21,582 nt of DNA from a bacterium (GTDB lineage: Bacteria; UBP14; UBA6098; 4484-93): the NCBI GenBank assembly GCA_021158465.1, contig JAGGUN010000016.1:1-21582 (forward strand), read 5' to 3'. The notes beneath the pieces are model-generated. The model ran no database searches. It worked only from the letters and a program-made list of their open reading frames with translations, and was not told the origin of the DNA. Shown in pieces: positions 10,101 to 16,063 of this stretch; the stretch's first letter is position 1; each line of letters starts with the position of its first letter. Both the position numbers and the translations under genes were made by a program.

Positions 10101-13100
10101 TGGTATGATGAAGCTACCTGGGCGCATTTTGACATCTCGCCTGAGATCATCGATTCGACGAGGAACATAAGGTATCAGTTTACCGGCTGGTTAGGTGATG
10201 GTGATAGCTCATTCACGGGCTATGCCAACCCCTGCTCGGTTCGTGTATTCTCGCCGATAACGGAGACAGCTGTCTGGCAACTTCAGTTCTATCTCATTGT
10301 TAGCTCGTCTTATGGGACAACAGATGGAGAAGGGTATCATCCTGCTGGAAGTGTCGTTATGTTCTCTGTTTCGCCTGACACCATCGAGGATCTTGGGAAC
10401 AAGAGGCATATTTTCTCTGGCTGGGCAGGTGATGGCGATGGCTCGTATACAGGAGGGGATAATCCTGGATACTGCATAATGAACGAGCCGTTGTCCGAGA
10501 TTGCGAGCTGGGATACACAGTTCTACATCACGCTTGACTACGATAGCACCGGTCTTGCCGTTCCTGAGCAGGAGGGCGAAGGCTGGGTGAACAGGGATAG
10601 CTGGACTCCCATATACACCGAGCCTATCGTCTACGATGGCGAGCTGAGATACCGTTTTCTCCATTGGGTAGGTGGAGATTTCGAGGATGAGCATTCTTAC
10701 AGCACGACAGCTCTCGTCGATACGAGTCGCACATTCACTGCAGTATATACAGGGTACGAAGTTTCGCCGCCGGAAACGAGTTGGGTCCTGCCTGGGGATA
10801 CGGTGCTTGTTCCTGCAATGTTCTACAACACATCGGCAGCGCTTCTGACAAGCGTTGGGCTCGACTGCTTCTATCCGAGCGATATGTTCACCTTCCTCGA
10901 TCTTGTCCGTTCTGATACGCTCGACTGGGGAACACTCAATCACCTCGATATAGAGCCAGGGCATATCCGTGTGTTCGCCAGCAATTATCCACCGCTGTAT
11001 GTTATCCCGCCGGTGCCACTTTTCTATTTCAAGTTCGCAGTCTCCACCGATGCAACGGGAAGGGACACGATACATTTCGAGTCTTTGACATTCGATATAT
11101 CGTCTGCTGCTACATTCCCCGGTCTTGTTGGTGTGCTTGAGGCAAAGCATATCACTATAACCACATCCGATGAACTTGGGCAGGTTCAGGTCGATGGGGT
11201 CTGGTATGGTGTCCCTGCTACATTTGTCTGGGAGACCGGCTCATACCACAACATAGGAACGCAGGATTTCCATCCGGTGTCGGAGGGTGTTGTCGATTTC
11301 TTCACCGATTGGTCGGACGGTGGCGAACAGTATCACACGATTGTTGTCTCGGATAATGATACGCTCACTGCAAACTATGAGTCAAGGTATCTCCTTTCCG
11401 TTGAGACAGCTTATGGGACAGCTTCTGGTGGAGGGTATTATCCTGAGGGAACAGATGCTCTCTTTTCCGTTTCACCCGATACTGTCTGTGAGGAAGGGGT
11501 AAGGCATATCTTCCTCTCTTGGACAGGCACAGGTGACGGTTCATACACTGGGACAAACAACCCTGCCATTGCTGTGATGTATTCGCCCATCACCGAGACA
11601 GCGAACTGGCGAACCGACTACTACCTCACCGTTGTGTCCGATTATGGGGCAACGGAAGGTGCAGGCTGGTATGAGCAGGGGTCGTCTGTCGAATTCTCCG
11701 TCTTGCCAGATGTTGTAGATTCTACCGAGGTTATAAGGCACATATTTACAGGCTGGACAGGCACGGGTTACGGCTCCTACACGGGAGGTGCTAATCCTGC
11801 TGTGGCAACGATGAACTCTCCTATCATCGAGACGGCGAACTGGACAAGGCAGTATTATCTCGACATTGTAACCGGATATAGCTCGAGCGATGACGAGGGC
11901 TGGTATGACGCCGGAGATACAGTAGAGTTTGCGATAGATGGAACATCCGTCCCCATCTCTGACGGTGTCAGGGCGGTATTTGTCTCCTGGACGGGAGAGG
12001 GTATCGGCTCTTACACTGGCGATGGTAATCCTGCTACCTGTGTTATGCTTTCCCCTGTTGTTGAAACGGCGGCATGGACGGTTCGGTATCGTGTCGACAT
12101 AATCTCCGATTATGGAACACCGACGGGAGCTGGCTGGTATGCTGAGGGTGATGATGTTGTATTCTCTGTTTCCCCGGATACGGTCTCCTTCTCCGATACG
12201 AGGTTTGTCTTCACGGGCTGGATAGGGGAAGGTCTTGGCTCTTACACAGGTGATGACAACCCTGCAACCGTTGTTGTCGAGACCGAACCTATTGTCGAGA
12301 CAGCTCATTGGCAAAGGCAGTATCTGTTAACTGTTCTTTCTGACTATGGGACAACGGACGGCTCCGGATGGTATGATGAGGGTGTGGATGTTATCTTCTA
12401 TCTCTATCCTGAGGTTGTCGAGCTTGTTCCAGGCGAGATGAGGGCAGTATTCTCACGATGGGATGGGGAAGGTCTTGGCTCTTACACGGGCGAGGATAAT
12501 CCTGCATCCTGTTGTATGCTCTCACCAATAACGGAGGCTGCTAACTGGGATATCAGGTATTATCTTGCCGTATCGTCCGACTATGGCACAACCGCAGGCT
12601 CAGGATGGTATGATGAAGGAACTGTTGCCAGGTTTTCTGTTTCGCCTGATTCGATTAACTTCGACGATACGACCGTTGTTCTCTTCTCTTCCTGGACAGG
12701 AGCAGGGGATATTTCCTATTCAGGCTCTGATAATCCTGCGTATGCGACAATGAATTCGTATATAACCGAGGATGCGGACTGGCTCAATATTTACAGGGTA
12801 GAGCTTTCCTACTCTGGGTGTGGCTCGGCTGAGCCTTATCAATCGGGTGAAGGCTGGTACACTGCTGGCGACACAGCGGATATATTCTCCCAGCTGGTGG
12901 TCTACGACGGCTCGGTTCGCTACCACTTCGACCACTGGGTAGGTCTGCATCTTGTCGACCCGGATTCGAACGCAACCAGACTTGAGGTTCTTTCATATTC
13001 ACCTGTTGAGGCGGTTTATGACCCGTTTGAAGTATCGCCACAGGATACAATCTCCGGCGTTGCCGGTGGAAGCGTTGACATTCCTGTTATCCTATACAAT

Positions 13101-15587
13101 GATGAGCCTGTTTTGGTCGGTTCATTTGGTCTTGAGCTTCGGTTCAGCTCCTCCCATCTTATCTACAATCATCTTGTCAACAATCTCGGCTGGGAGACGC
13201 TCGATGGGACTGAAATCGGCTCTGGTGTGGTCTCAATCTCTGGTGGCTCCTCTACTCCTATCTCTGTCTCTGGTGGTGATACGCTATTCTATGTGAATAT
13301 GGACATTCATTCCACTGCCACAGGTTGCTGTGCTGTCTACTGCAGCAATCTCACAGGTGATATAGAGGGTGCCTGGAGCAGGCAGGGAATATTCTTCGTT
13401 ACCGAGGGTGTTAGTGTAACCGTTACCACATCGCTGGGGAGAGGTGTGGTTTATATTGACGGAGCACCGGAAGACGCACCTTACACGGCAAACTGGGCTT
13501 CTGGCTCGACCCACATCATCGGCACAGATTCGATCTTCAATGCGTCTGCTGGTGAGAGGTATCTTTTCTCCTGCTGGTCGGATGGAGGGACAAGGCAGCA
13601 TCCGGTGAGTGTCTTCTCCGATACGACATTCACAGCAGATTTTGCCCACCAGTTGCAGTTCACGGTCTATAACCCAGACGGCTGTGGTTCGCCAACCCCA
13701 CCTGTTGGGAGCTACTGGTACGACGATGGAACCGAGGTTTCAGCGTTTGTTGAGAGCCCTGACACTGCTCGTAGGATGTTCTGCACCGGATATTCTGGCA
13801 CAGGAAACCTTACGGGTGGTGGGGAGAGCGATTCGGTCCTGTTCGTTATTGATACCCCGACATCGATATGGTGGGAGTGGCAAAATATGCTATACCTCGA
13901 TGTCGAAAGCGACTATGACACTCCTGACCCATCTGCTGGCAGGCACTGGTATACCCCTGGAGTGGAGGTTACGGCTTCGTCCGACACAGCCGATGTTCTT
14001 ATCCCTGATAGTAAGAGGATGCATCTGGTTGGCTGGACAGGGACAGGCTCTGTTCCAGCGGATGGCGACTCAGAGATAGTTGTATTTAATCTACTTGAGA
14101 ATTCAAGCATAAGCTGGCAGTGGATAGATGAGTTCTACCTCGATTTCTATGCTACCGGTTGCCCCGGTGCAACACCATCTCTCACCGATGATGGCTGGTT
14201 CCCAACTGGTGCGCTTATCCCGATCGAGGCAGACAGCACAACATCCGATTCCGAGGGCAATGTCTTCTTCTTCAGTCATTGGGCATCCGTTCCCGAGGGG
14301 GCAATCTTTGTTGACACGACATCTCATATAACCACTGTTGTCGCCGACACATCGTATCACATAAATGCAGTGTATTCTCCCGGCGTAAGGGTCAGACTGC
14401 TTGCCAGCCCGGTAGCTGCTGCCTTTTCTGTCGATGGTGAGGAGTTCACATCAGCCGAGAGCCTCGATGTTTGGTTTGCCTACGGGACGGAGCATACAAT
14501 CGGTGTTGCGGATACAACATTCCTTGGGGACTCTGCCGGAGTGTTTGACCACTGGTCGGATGGCGGTGAGATATTTCATACGGTCGGTCCGCTGTATGAG
14601 GACACATCGTTTGTCGCATACCTTGACAAGCATTACAAGGTTATGGTTGAGAAGGAGCCTGAAGAGGATACTTACGGCTCTATAACGATAGATGACAGGA
14701 CATATTCTTCCGTGTCGTCTGTGTGTGAGTGGTGGCAGGATGGAACGGCGCATCATCTCTCCGTCTCAAGCCCGGATATGGTCGAAAGTGATGTAAGATA
14801 CCTGTTTGCCTCCTGGTCTGATGGCGGAGCACGAACACACACAACATCCCCTGTGTCCGAGCCTGACACATTCGTAGCGAACTATACACTGCAGAACAAA
14901 TGTAGCATCGAGAAGCAACCGAATGAACCTTACGGAACAATAACGGTCAACTCCACAGTTTATGAGGATGCATATTTCGTTGAGTTCTGGGTGGACAGCG
15001 GCTCAACCGCTACCATCGGCGTCTCATCACCAGATGCTAATATTGACACTGTCTGGACATTCGATAGCTGGTCGGATGGCGGTGATATTGTGCATACGAC
15101 AGGTGAAATCGAGCTACCGACTGGATTCGTTGCGTATTATGTGGAGTCTGTTGTCCCGATCGACATCTCCTTCAATACCACATCCTGGAGTGCTGGTTCT
15201 GGTGAGCCGGGTGCAACGATTACAATGAACTCGAGGGATGTTATTGTCCTGACAAACAACGGAGGAACGGCTATCGACCTTGGATTGTATGTCGATACGA
15301 CAGGTGCTATCTGGTTGCCTGGCTTTGTGAACGGTGAGGATACTTACATCCTTCGTGCCATATTCAACGAGTCTACAACGCCGCCAGTGCATTTTGAACC
15401 GGTAACCGATTGTGTCAGGGCGTCTCTTGCCTGGGCAACGGCGGATATATTCGGTCCCGAGGGGTTCGGTATAGCTCCGGATGGGTCCAACAATCTCTGG
15501 TTGCAGTTCGTTATGCCGACATATTCAAGCACAACAGAGGAACAGACAATCATCGTAAAGCTGAAGGCAAAGGTGCACCTGCCGTAG
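4122..15587 (+). CDS. Giant secreted InlB-like / cohesin-like repeat protein
   Basis: A 3821-residue protein. Residues 1-26 form a signal peptide (MMRR, a long hydrophobic stretch, FAA). Residues 27-258 form a unique domain, possibly a DNRLRE-like beta sandwich (weak). From 259 to about 3676 four module types alternate. A (about 81 residues) has SPFDTT, GWSDGG, HTV and DT-FTA. B (about 78) has YYLTVVSDYGTT, GEGWYDEG, FSVSP, SYTG-DNPA and ETANW. C (about 78) has TGCG-AEP, GEGWYDAG and ATAVY. D (about 130) has SPPETT, VPV, a central GTDISSGDSGRV-like turn and DTLFYLNF, and resembles cohesin domains. A, B and C resemble divergent InlB B-repeats. The order is A-B(n)-C-D six times with n = 1,1,1,1,4,6, then A, two B-like modules, C, three A-like modules, and a C-terminal domain (3677-3821, NNGG, NLWLQF). 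No transmembrane anchor, dockerin or T9SS sorting signal is visible at the C-terminus. Likely a cell-surface fibre or adhesin; a scaffoldin role is speculative. The gene is monocistronic as far as can be seen. Confidence 0.9.
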   Translation: MMRRFAWLTLLIFIILFLFWNIFAADRHIVEIEAETARPMLVRDTLSGFFGQVNAVDLPCVFLKGADELPDGLEWTPAATSTDAVPWEIGQERSCVNPLDTASTESVLSLEFDIRSIPEEARITDVALLLTTVGYYTNTEDPVKLKINDHMDYRPSVTGPLRNFCDAYNLDIYIFGLVCPGNTYDSGIPVPEDTMLHSIRLGDTAVADLQEQLDDGWFAVGVVADLLPAGLFDSFDTTIIYIDAPAGKHKLRVEYDLPCSVHVRTSFPGGYIYFNHTTHTSPFDTAVYAWDPCTLSTDSIQSVGDDTTRYLFTGWSDGGALTHIVEPETDTTFIANFVLQHYLTLNNGGYGTVDGEGWYDEGDTAYFSVSPDTIEAGDTRIVFDGWTGAGPDSYTGGANPAWVVMNHPNTETANWKRMFYIRTSFTGCGTGTPAQSGEGWYDEGSSAPITTSDTVITGSGMYLFSMWTGGTFDDGFSSSTEILVDTARTAVAHYVPDIELSPPDTTTGANLDTLLVPVLFQGSVSYLLAHIGFDLHFDTNYLQYLELLPHPDFSWDNLTGTDISAGDSGRVSIEADDGDGFLAEEGDTLLFIAFQVAYDALGESYITFSDFRFDVEGATTTPGIFIVESVPAVVEFHTSYGFGPLVIDGDTVMSPFIVEWLTATPYTIEAPELAYWGSIRYVFSHWSDGGEREHTVYVFGDTAFTAFYSVQYYLELVSDYGTTDGEGWYDEGAPATFSVSPETVTVGDIRRIFVQWVGVGDGSYTGGDNPASCTMNAPITETAEWRTQYYLHLAYTGCGTAEPEQTGEGWYDAGDWADITTEEAVSGYYFNWWIDGTFVDPTQAATQVLVDTTVTATAVYADEPPFIELSPPETTLALIGLPVGVPALFFASSEYPVDSFAFTVRFDNITVRFDSVANGSIEWDELISYDLSSGSAGRVLIAGGSIPPETVPPACSLLVIWFTVRYTADDSSIIHFSDFSYDLAAATTEDGMVLVRRWQNVRIQNSFGGGVVYLDTVMHSSPFDTTLLLFSSHRIGTDSIQTLLPGVRYLFTGWSDGGEISHTVEIASDTVFTAAFDTTYRLVVRSPFGTTEGSGWYSPGEEIEFSVSPDTIETSDTRHYFTGWLGEGDGSFTGYENPANCTMNSPILEDAEWQTYYYLTLTYSGCGGAVPTQTGEGWYASGVRANITTDDIVMDGDSTYYFNCWMGGEFTDPYSNETDVLMSSPVVAEAVYSTSPELFLVIPEDTSFATRGEPVAIPVMLTTDEPREIDSLFLVACFNNIMFDYLSLLPYLPWDTLAGVDISSSDTGRVAVFARSDTGFTLTGTDTLFYLILYTDDMATGLSPIALRGFRFDIASARTRDGVIVVSTSTVHVTIRTSFPGGKVKVDGVEHDSPYNDTWIVRSVHTIGVDSVQATGASIRHIFINWNDGGAITHRVSTTVPTAYVAYFSTQFYLTVEAGGHGMAEGEGWYDVGDIATFSVLPETVAVDGVRYIFVRWEGFGTGSYAGEDNPANCVMYSPILETAVWKSQYYLTLDYTGCEAEPAQSGEGWYDAGAWAGIYTEPLVESDSERSVFAFWTGGIFEDTSANATRLLVDTVRTATAHYSHIEVSPPAEMFAEYGEIVSVPVVLRTSDSVRVDSTGLVFNFDADIMNYLSISDCAGIGWSFLFAYDLSSGSYGRVAVAAGSASGGLWLGAVDTLFCLNFEITASSGFSPMHISNISGDLEGAGTRDGILHVSYPVDVSVISSAGDSIYFDGSTRRSPFDTTVLAGETHTIGADSIVSTGTPGERYLFSGWSDGGEMIHSVRIASDTVFRAEYDLQYYLTVVSDYGTTDGEGWYNDGETPTFSVLPDTLVFSDTMRVIFSDWTGEGDGSYTGSDNPANCVMNSPIVETANWTVQYYLAVLSDYGTTEGSGWYDVGATPTFSVSPETLTFSDTMRVIFSGWTGEGSRSYTGSDNPASCVMNSPIVETANWTRQYYLTVSNGGRGTVRGEGWYDEATWAHFDISPEIIDSTRNIRYQFTGWLGDGDSSFTGYANPCSVRVFSPITETAVWQLQFYLIVSSSYGTTDGEGYHPAGSVVMFSVSPDTIEDLGNKRHIFSGWAGDGDGSYTGGDNPGYCIMNEPLSEIASWDTQFYITLDYDSTGLAVPEQEGEGWVNRDSWTPIYTEPIVYDGELRYRFLHWVGGDFEDEHSYSTTALVDTSRTFTAVYTGYEVSPPETSWVLPGDTVLVPAMFYNTSAALLTSVGLDCFYPSDMFTFLDLVRSDTLDWGTLNHLDIEPGHIRVFASNYPPLYVIPPVPLFYFKFAVSTDATGRDTIHFESLTFDISSAATFPGLVGVLEAKHITITTSDELGQVQVDGVWYGVPATFVWETGSYHNIGTQDFHPVSEGVVDFFTDWSDGGEQYHTIVVSDNDTLTANYESRYLLSVETAYGTASGGGYYPEGTDALFSVSPDTVCEEGVRHIFLSWTGTGDGSYTGTNNPAIAVMYSPITETANWRTDYYLTVVSDYGATEGAGWYEQGSSVEFSVLPDVVDSTEVIRHIFTGWTGTGYGSYTGGANPAVATMNSPIIETANWTRQYYLDIVTGYSSSDDEGWYDAGDTVEFAIDGTSVPISDGVRAVFVSWTGEGIGSYTGDGNPATCVMLSPVVETAAWTVRYRVDIISDYGTPTGAGWYAEGDDVVFSVSPDTVSFSDTRFVFTGWIGEGLGSYTGDDNPATVVVETEPIVETAHWQRQYLLTVLSDYGTTDGSGWYDEGVDVIFYLYPEVVELVPGEMRAVFSRWDGEGLGSYTGEDNPASCCMLSPITEAANWDIRYYLAVSSDYGTTAGSGWYDEGTVARFSVSPDSINFDDTTVVLFSSWTGAGDISYSGSDNPAYATMNSYITEDADWLNIYRVELSYSGCGSAEPYQSGEGWYTAGDTADIFSQLVVYDGSVRYHFDHWVGLHLVDPDSNATRLEVLSYSPVEAVYDPFEVSPQDTISGVAGGSVDIPVILYNDEPVLVGSFGLELRFSSSHLIYNHLVNNLGWETLDGTEIGSGVVSISGGSSTPISVSGGDTLFYVNMDIHSTATGCCAVYCSNLTGDIEGAWSRQGIFFVTEGVSVTVTTSLGRGVVYIDGAPEDAPYTANWASGSTHIIGTDSIFNASAGERYLFSCWSDGGTRQHPVSVFSDTTFTADFAHQLQFTVYNPDGCGSPTPPVGSYWYDDGTEVSAFVESPDTARRMFCTGYSGTGNLTGGGESDSVLFVIDTPTSIWWEWQNMLYLDVESDYDTPDPSAGRHWYTPGVEVTASSDTADVLIPDSKRMHLVGWTGTGSVPADGDSEIVVFNLLENSSISWQWIDEFYLDFYATGCPGATPSLTDDGWFPTGALIPIEADSTTSDSEGNVFFFSHWASVPEGAIFVDTTSHITTVVADTSYHINAVYSPGVRVRLLASPVAAAFSVDGEEFTSAESLDVWFAYGTEHTIGVADTTFLGDSAGVFDHWSDGGEIFHTVGPLYEDTSFVAYLDKHYKVMVEKEPEEDTYGSITIDDRTYSSVSSVCEWWQDGTAHHLSVSSPDMVESDVRYLFASWSDGGARTHTTSPVSEPDTFVANYTLQNKCSIEKQPNEPYGTITVNSTVYEDAYFVEFWVDSGSTATIGVSSPDANIDTVWTFDSWSDGGDIVHTTGEIELPTGFVAYYVESVVPIDISFNTTSWSAGSGEPGATITMNSRDVIVLTNNGGTAIDLGLYVDTTGAIWLPGFVNGEDTYILRAIFNESTTPPVHFEPVTDCVRASLAWATADIFGPEGFGIAPDGSNNLWLQFVMPTYSSTTEEQTIIVKLKAKVHLP
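9582..10520 (+). repeat. Four tandem B modules in super-repeat 5
   Basis: B modules begin at 9582, 9816, 10050 and 10287 (periods 234, 234 and 237 bp). The first two share long stretches of identical DNA around GACACGATGCGTGTTATCTT and AACTCGCCGATAGTTGAGAC, so they come from a recent in-frame duplication. The third and fourth are older and more diverged. Confidence 0.85.
11388..12791 (+). repeat. Six tandem B modules in super-repeat 6
   Basis: B modules begin at 11388, 11619, 11853, 12087, 12321 and 12558 (periods 231-237 bp). All keep the GWY/GYY, SYTG/SYSG and final ETA-W/EDADW landmarks. They are more diverged from each other than the first two copies of super-repeat 5. Confidence 0.85.
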
Positions 15588-15946
15588 GTCTGCAGCAGGT
15601 TGATATGGAGATTTGAGCGAACCACACCTTTGATTGATGCTTTGGAAGGATGAAGAAGTTGCTTTCTCTACCGGGATTTAAGCGGGTTCGCCAGGGAGGC
15701 TCCAACCTGTTGAGTGACATTCCTTTTCCCTGAATCCTCTTTTTACAGATGGATTGAATAGGTCCCCACAGATGAGGAATGCGAATGTTCCAAAAGGAAG
15801 GTTATGGCTCGGGTCATCGTTATTGACCAGCCCCGTCAGGGCAACCTCAGGGAAAAGCACAATATCCAGCTTCTTTCAGCAAAACCTCTATACCGGACAC
15901 AATGGCAGATAACCTTCTCGGACTTTGCAGGTTATCAAAGTAGGGT
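15588..15946. other. Region between the giant gene and the tRNA
   Basis: This 359-bp stretch has no intact gene. Its right three quarters hold a decayed nitrilase-family gene on the minus strand (listed separately). The remaining 90 bp after the giant gene's TAG show no clear terminator hairpin, promoter or further coding signal. Confidence 0.6.
15678..15945 (-). pseudogene. Decayed carbon-nitrogen hydrolase (nitrilase superfamily) gene
   Basis: Read on the minus strand, one frame gives DNLQSPRRLSAIV.GIEVLLKEA, like the helix that precedes the first catalytic motif of nitrilases. A one-base shift then gives KLDIVLFPEVALTGL-NNDDPSHNLPFG, matching the family's catalytic-Glu region (PE.ALTG, NDDP.H.LP.G). 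This runs directly into TFAFLICGDLFNP, which matches the catalytic-Cys region (LICGDLF). The roughly 60-100 residues that normally lie between these motifs, including the catalytic Lys, are missing, and no family match follows. So there is one frameshift, an internal deletion and loss of both ends. The N-terminus would run into the tRNA gene. Family assignment by motif recall; pseudogene status is well supported. Confidence 0.7.
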
Positions 15947-16022
15947 TGGTAGCGGGGGAAGGATTCGAACCTTCGACCTTTGGGTTATGAGCCCAACGAG
16001 CTTCCAACTGCTCCACCCCGCA
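15947..16022 (-). tRNA. Initiator tRNA-fMet (CAT)
   Basis: Folds as a 76-nt cloverleaf with encoded CCA. The anticodon loop is CTCATAA (anticodon CAT). Initiator hallmarks: position 1 T faces position 72 T (no Watson-Crick pair); the anticodon stem ends in three G-C pairs (GGG/CCC); the D stem has the A11-T24 pair. Other acceptor pairs GCGGGG/CCCCGC are perfect, and the T arm is GAAGG-TTCGAAT-CCTTC. It stands alone with its own promoter. Confidence 0.95.
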
Positions 16023-16032
16023 TTGTGCTATT

Positions 16033-16060
16033 AATATACAAATATCTTGCAGCTTGTCAA
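16033..16060 (-). promoter_or_regulatory. Promoter of the initiator tRNA
   Basis: On the minus strand a perfect TTGACA (16060-16055) and TATATT (16038-16033) are 16 nt apart. They sit between the lamin-tail gene's stop and the tRNA. The -10 box ends 10 nt before the mature 5' end, implying a leader of only a few nt. Confidence 0.75.
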
Positions 16061-16063
16061 GTA

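Larger units (their letters stand above)
4896..15149 (+). repeat. Super-repeat array A-B(n)-C-D within the giant gene
   Basis: The A modules start at 4896, 6009, 7119, 8232, 9339, 11145 and 13410. Successive distances are 1113, 1110, 1113, 1107, 1806 and 2265 bp. The first four units are single A-B-C-D sets; units five and six are longer only because of extra B modules. D (cohesin-like) modules begin at about 5613, 6720, 7833, 8940, 10755 and 13026. C modules begin at about 5376, 6486, 7590, 8709, 10521, 12792 and 14133. Three extra A-like modules start at 14385, 14634 and 14895. The copies are diverged in DNA but their order is strictly kept. Confidence 0.9.

Noticed and set aside
10209-11150. 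Long open frame of 313 codons on the minus strand, antisense to the giant gene (also 11541-12314, 257 codons).
   Set aside because: The products are rich in Arg and Cys, have no recognisable domains, and repeat wherever the B and C modules repeat. They are shadows of the coding strand's composition.
9582-12791. Regular 234-bp spacing considered as a CRISPR-like or satellite array.
   Set aside because: Units are in-frame coding modules with conserved protein landmarks; there are no short identical repeats with unique spacers.
5376-12900. Conserved Cys in B (NPANC) and C (TGCG) modules as a disulfide ladder linking neighbouring modules.
   Set aside because: Several units lack one partner: B1, the last B of unit 6, and C5 have no Cys at these positions. 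Obligatory pairing is not supported.
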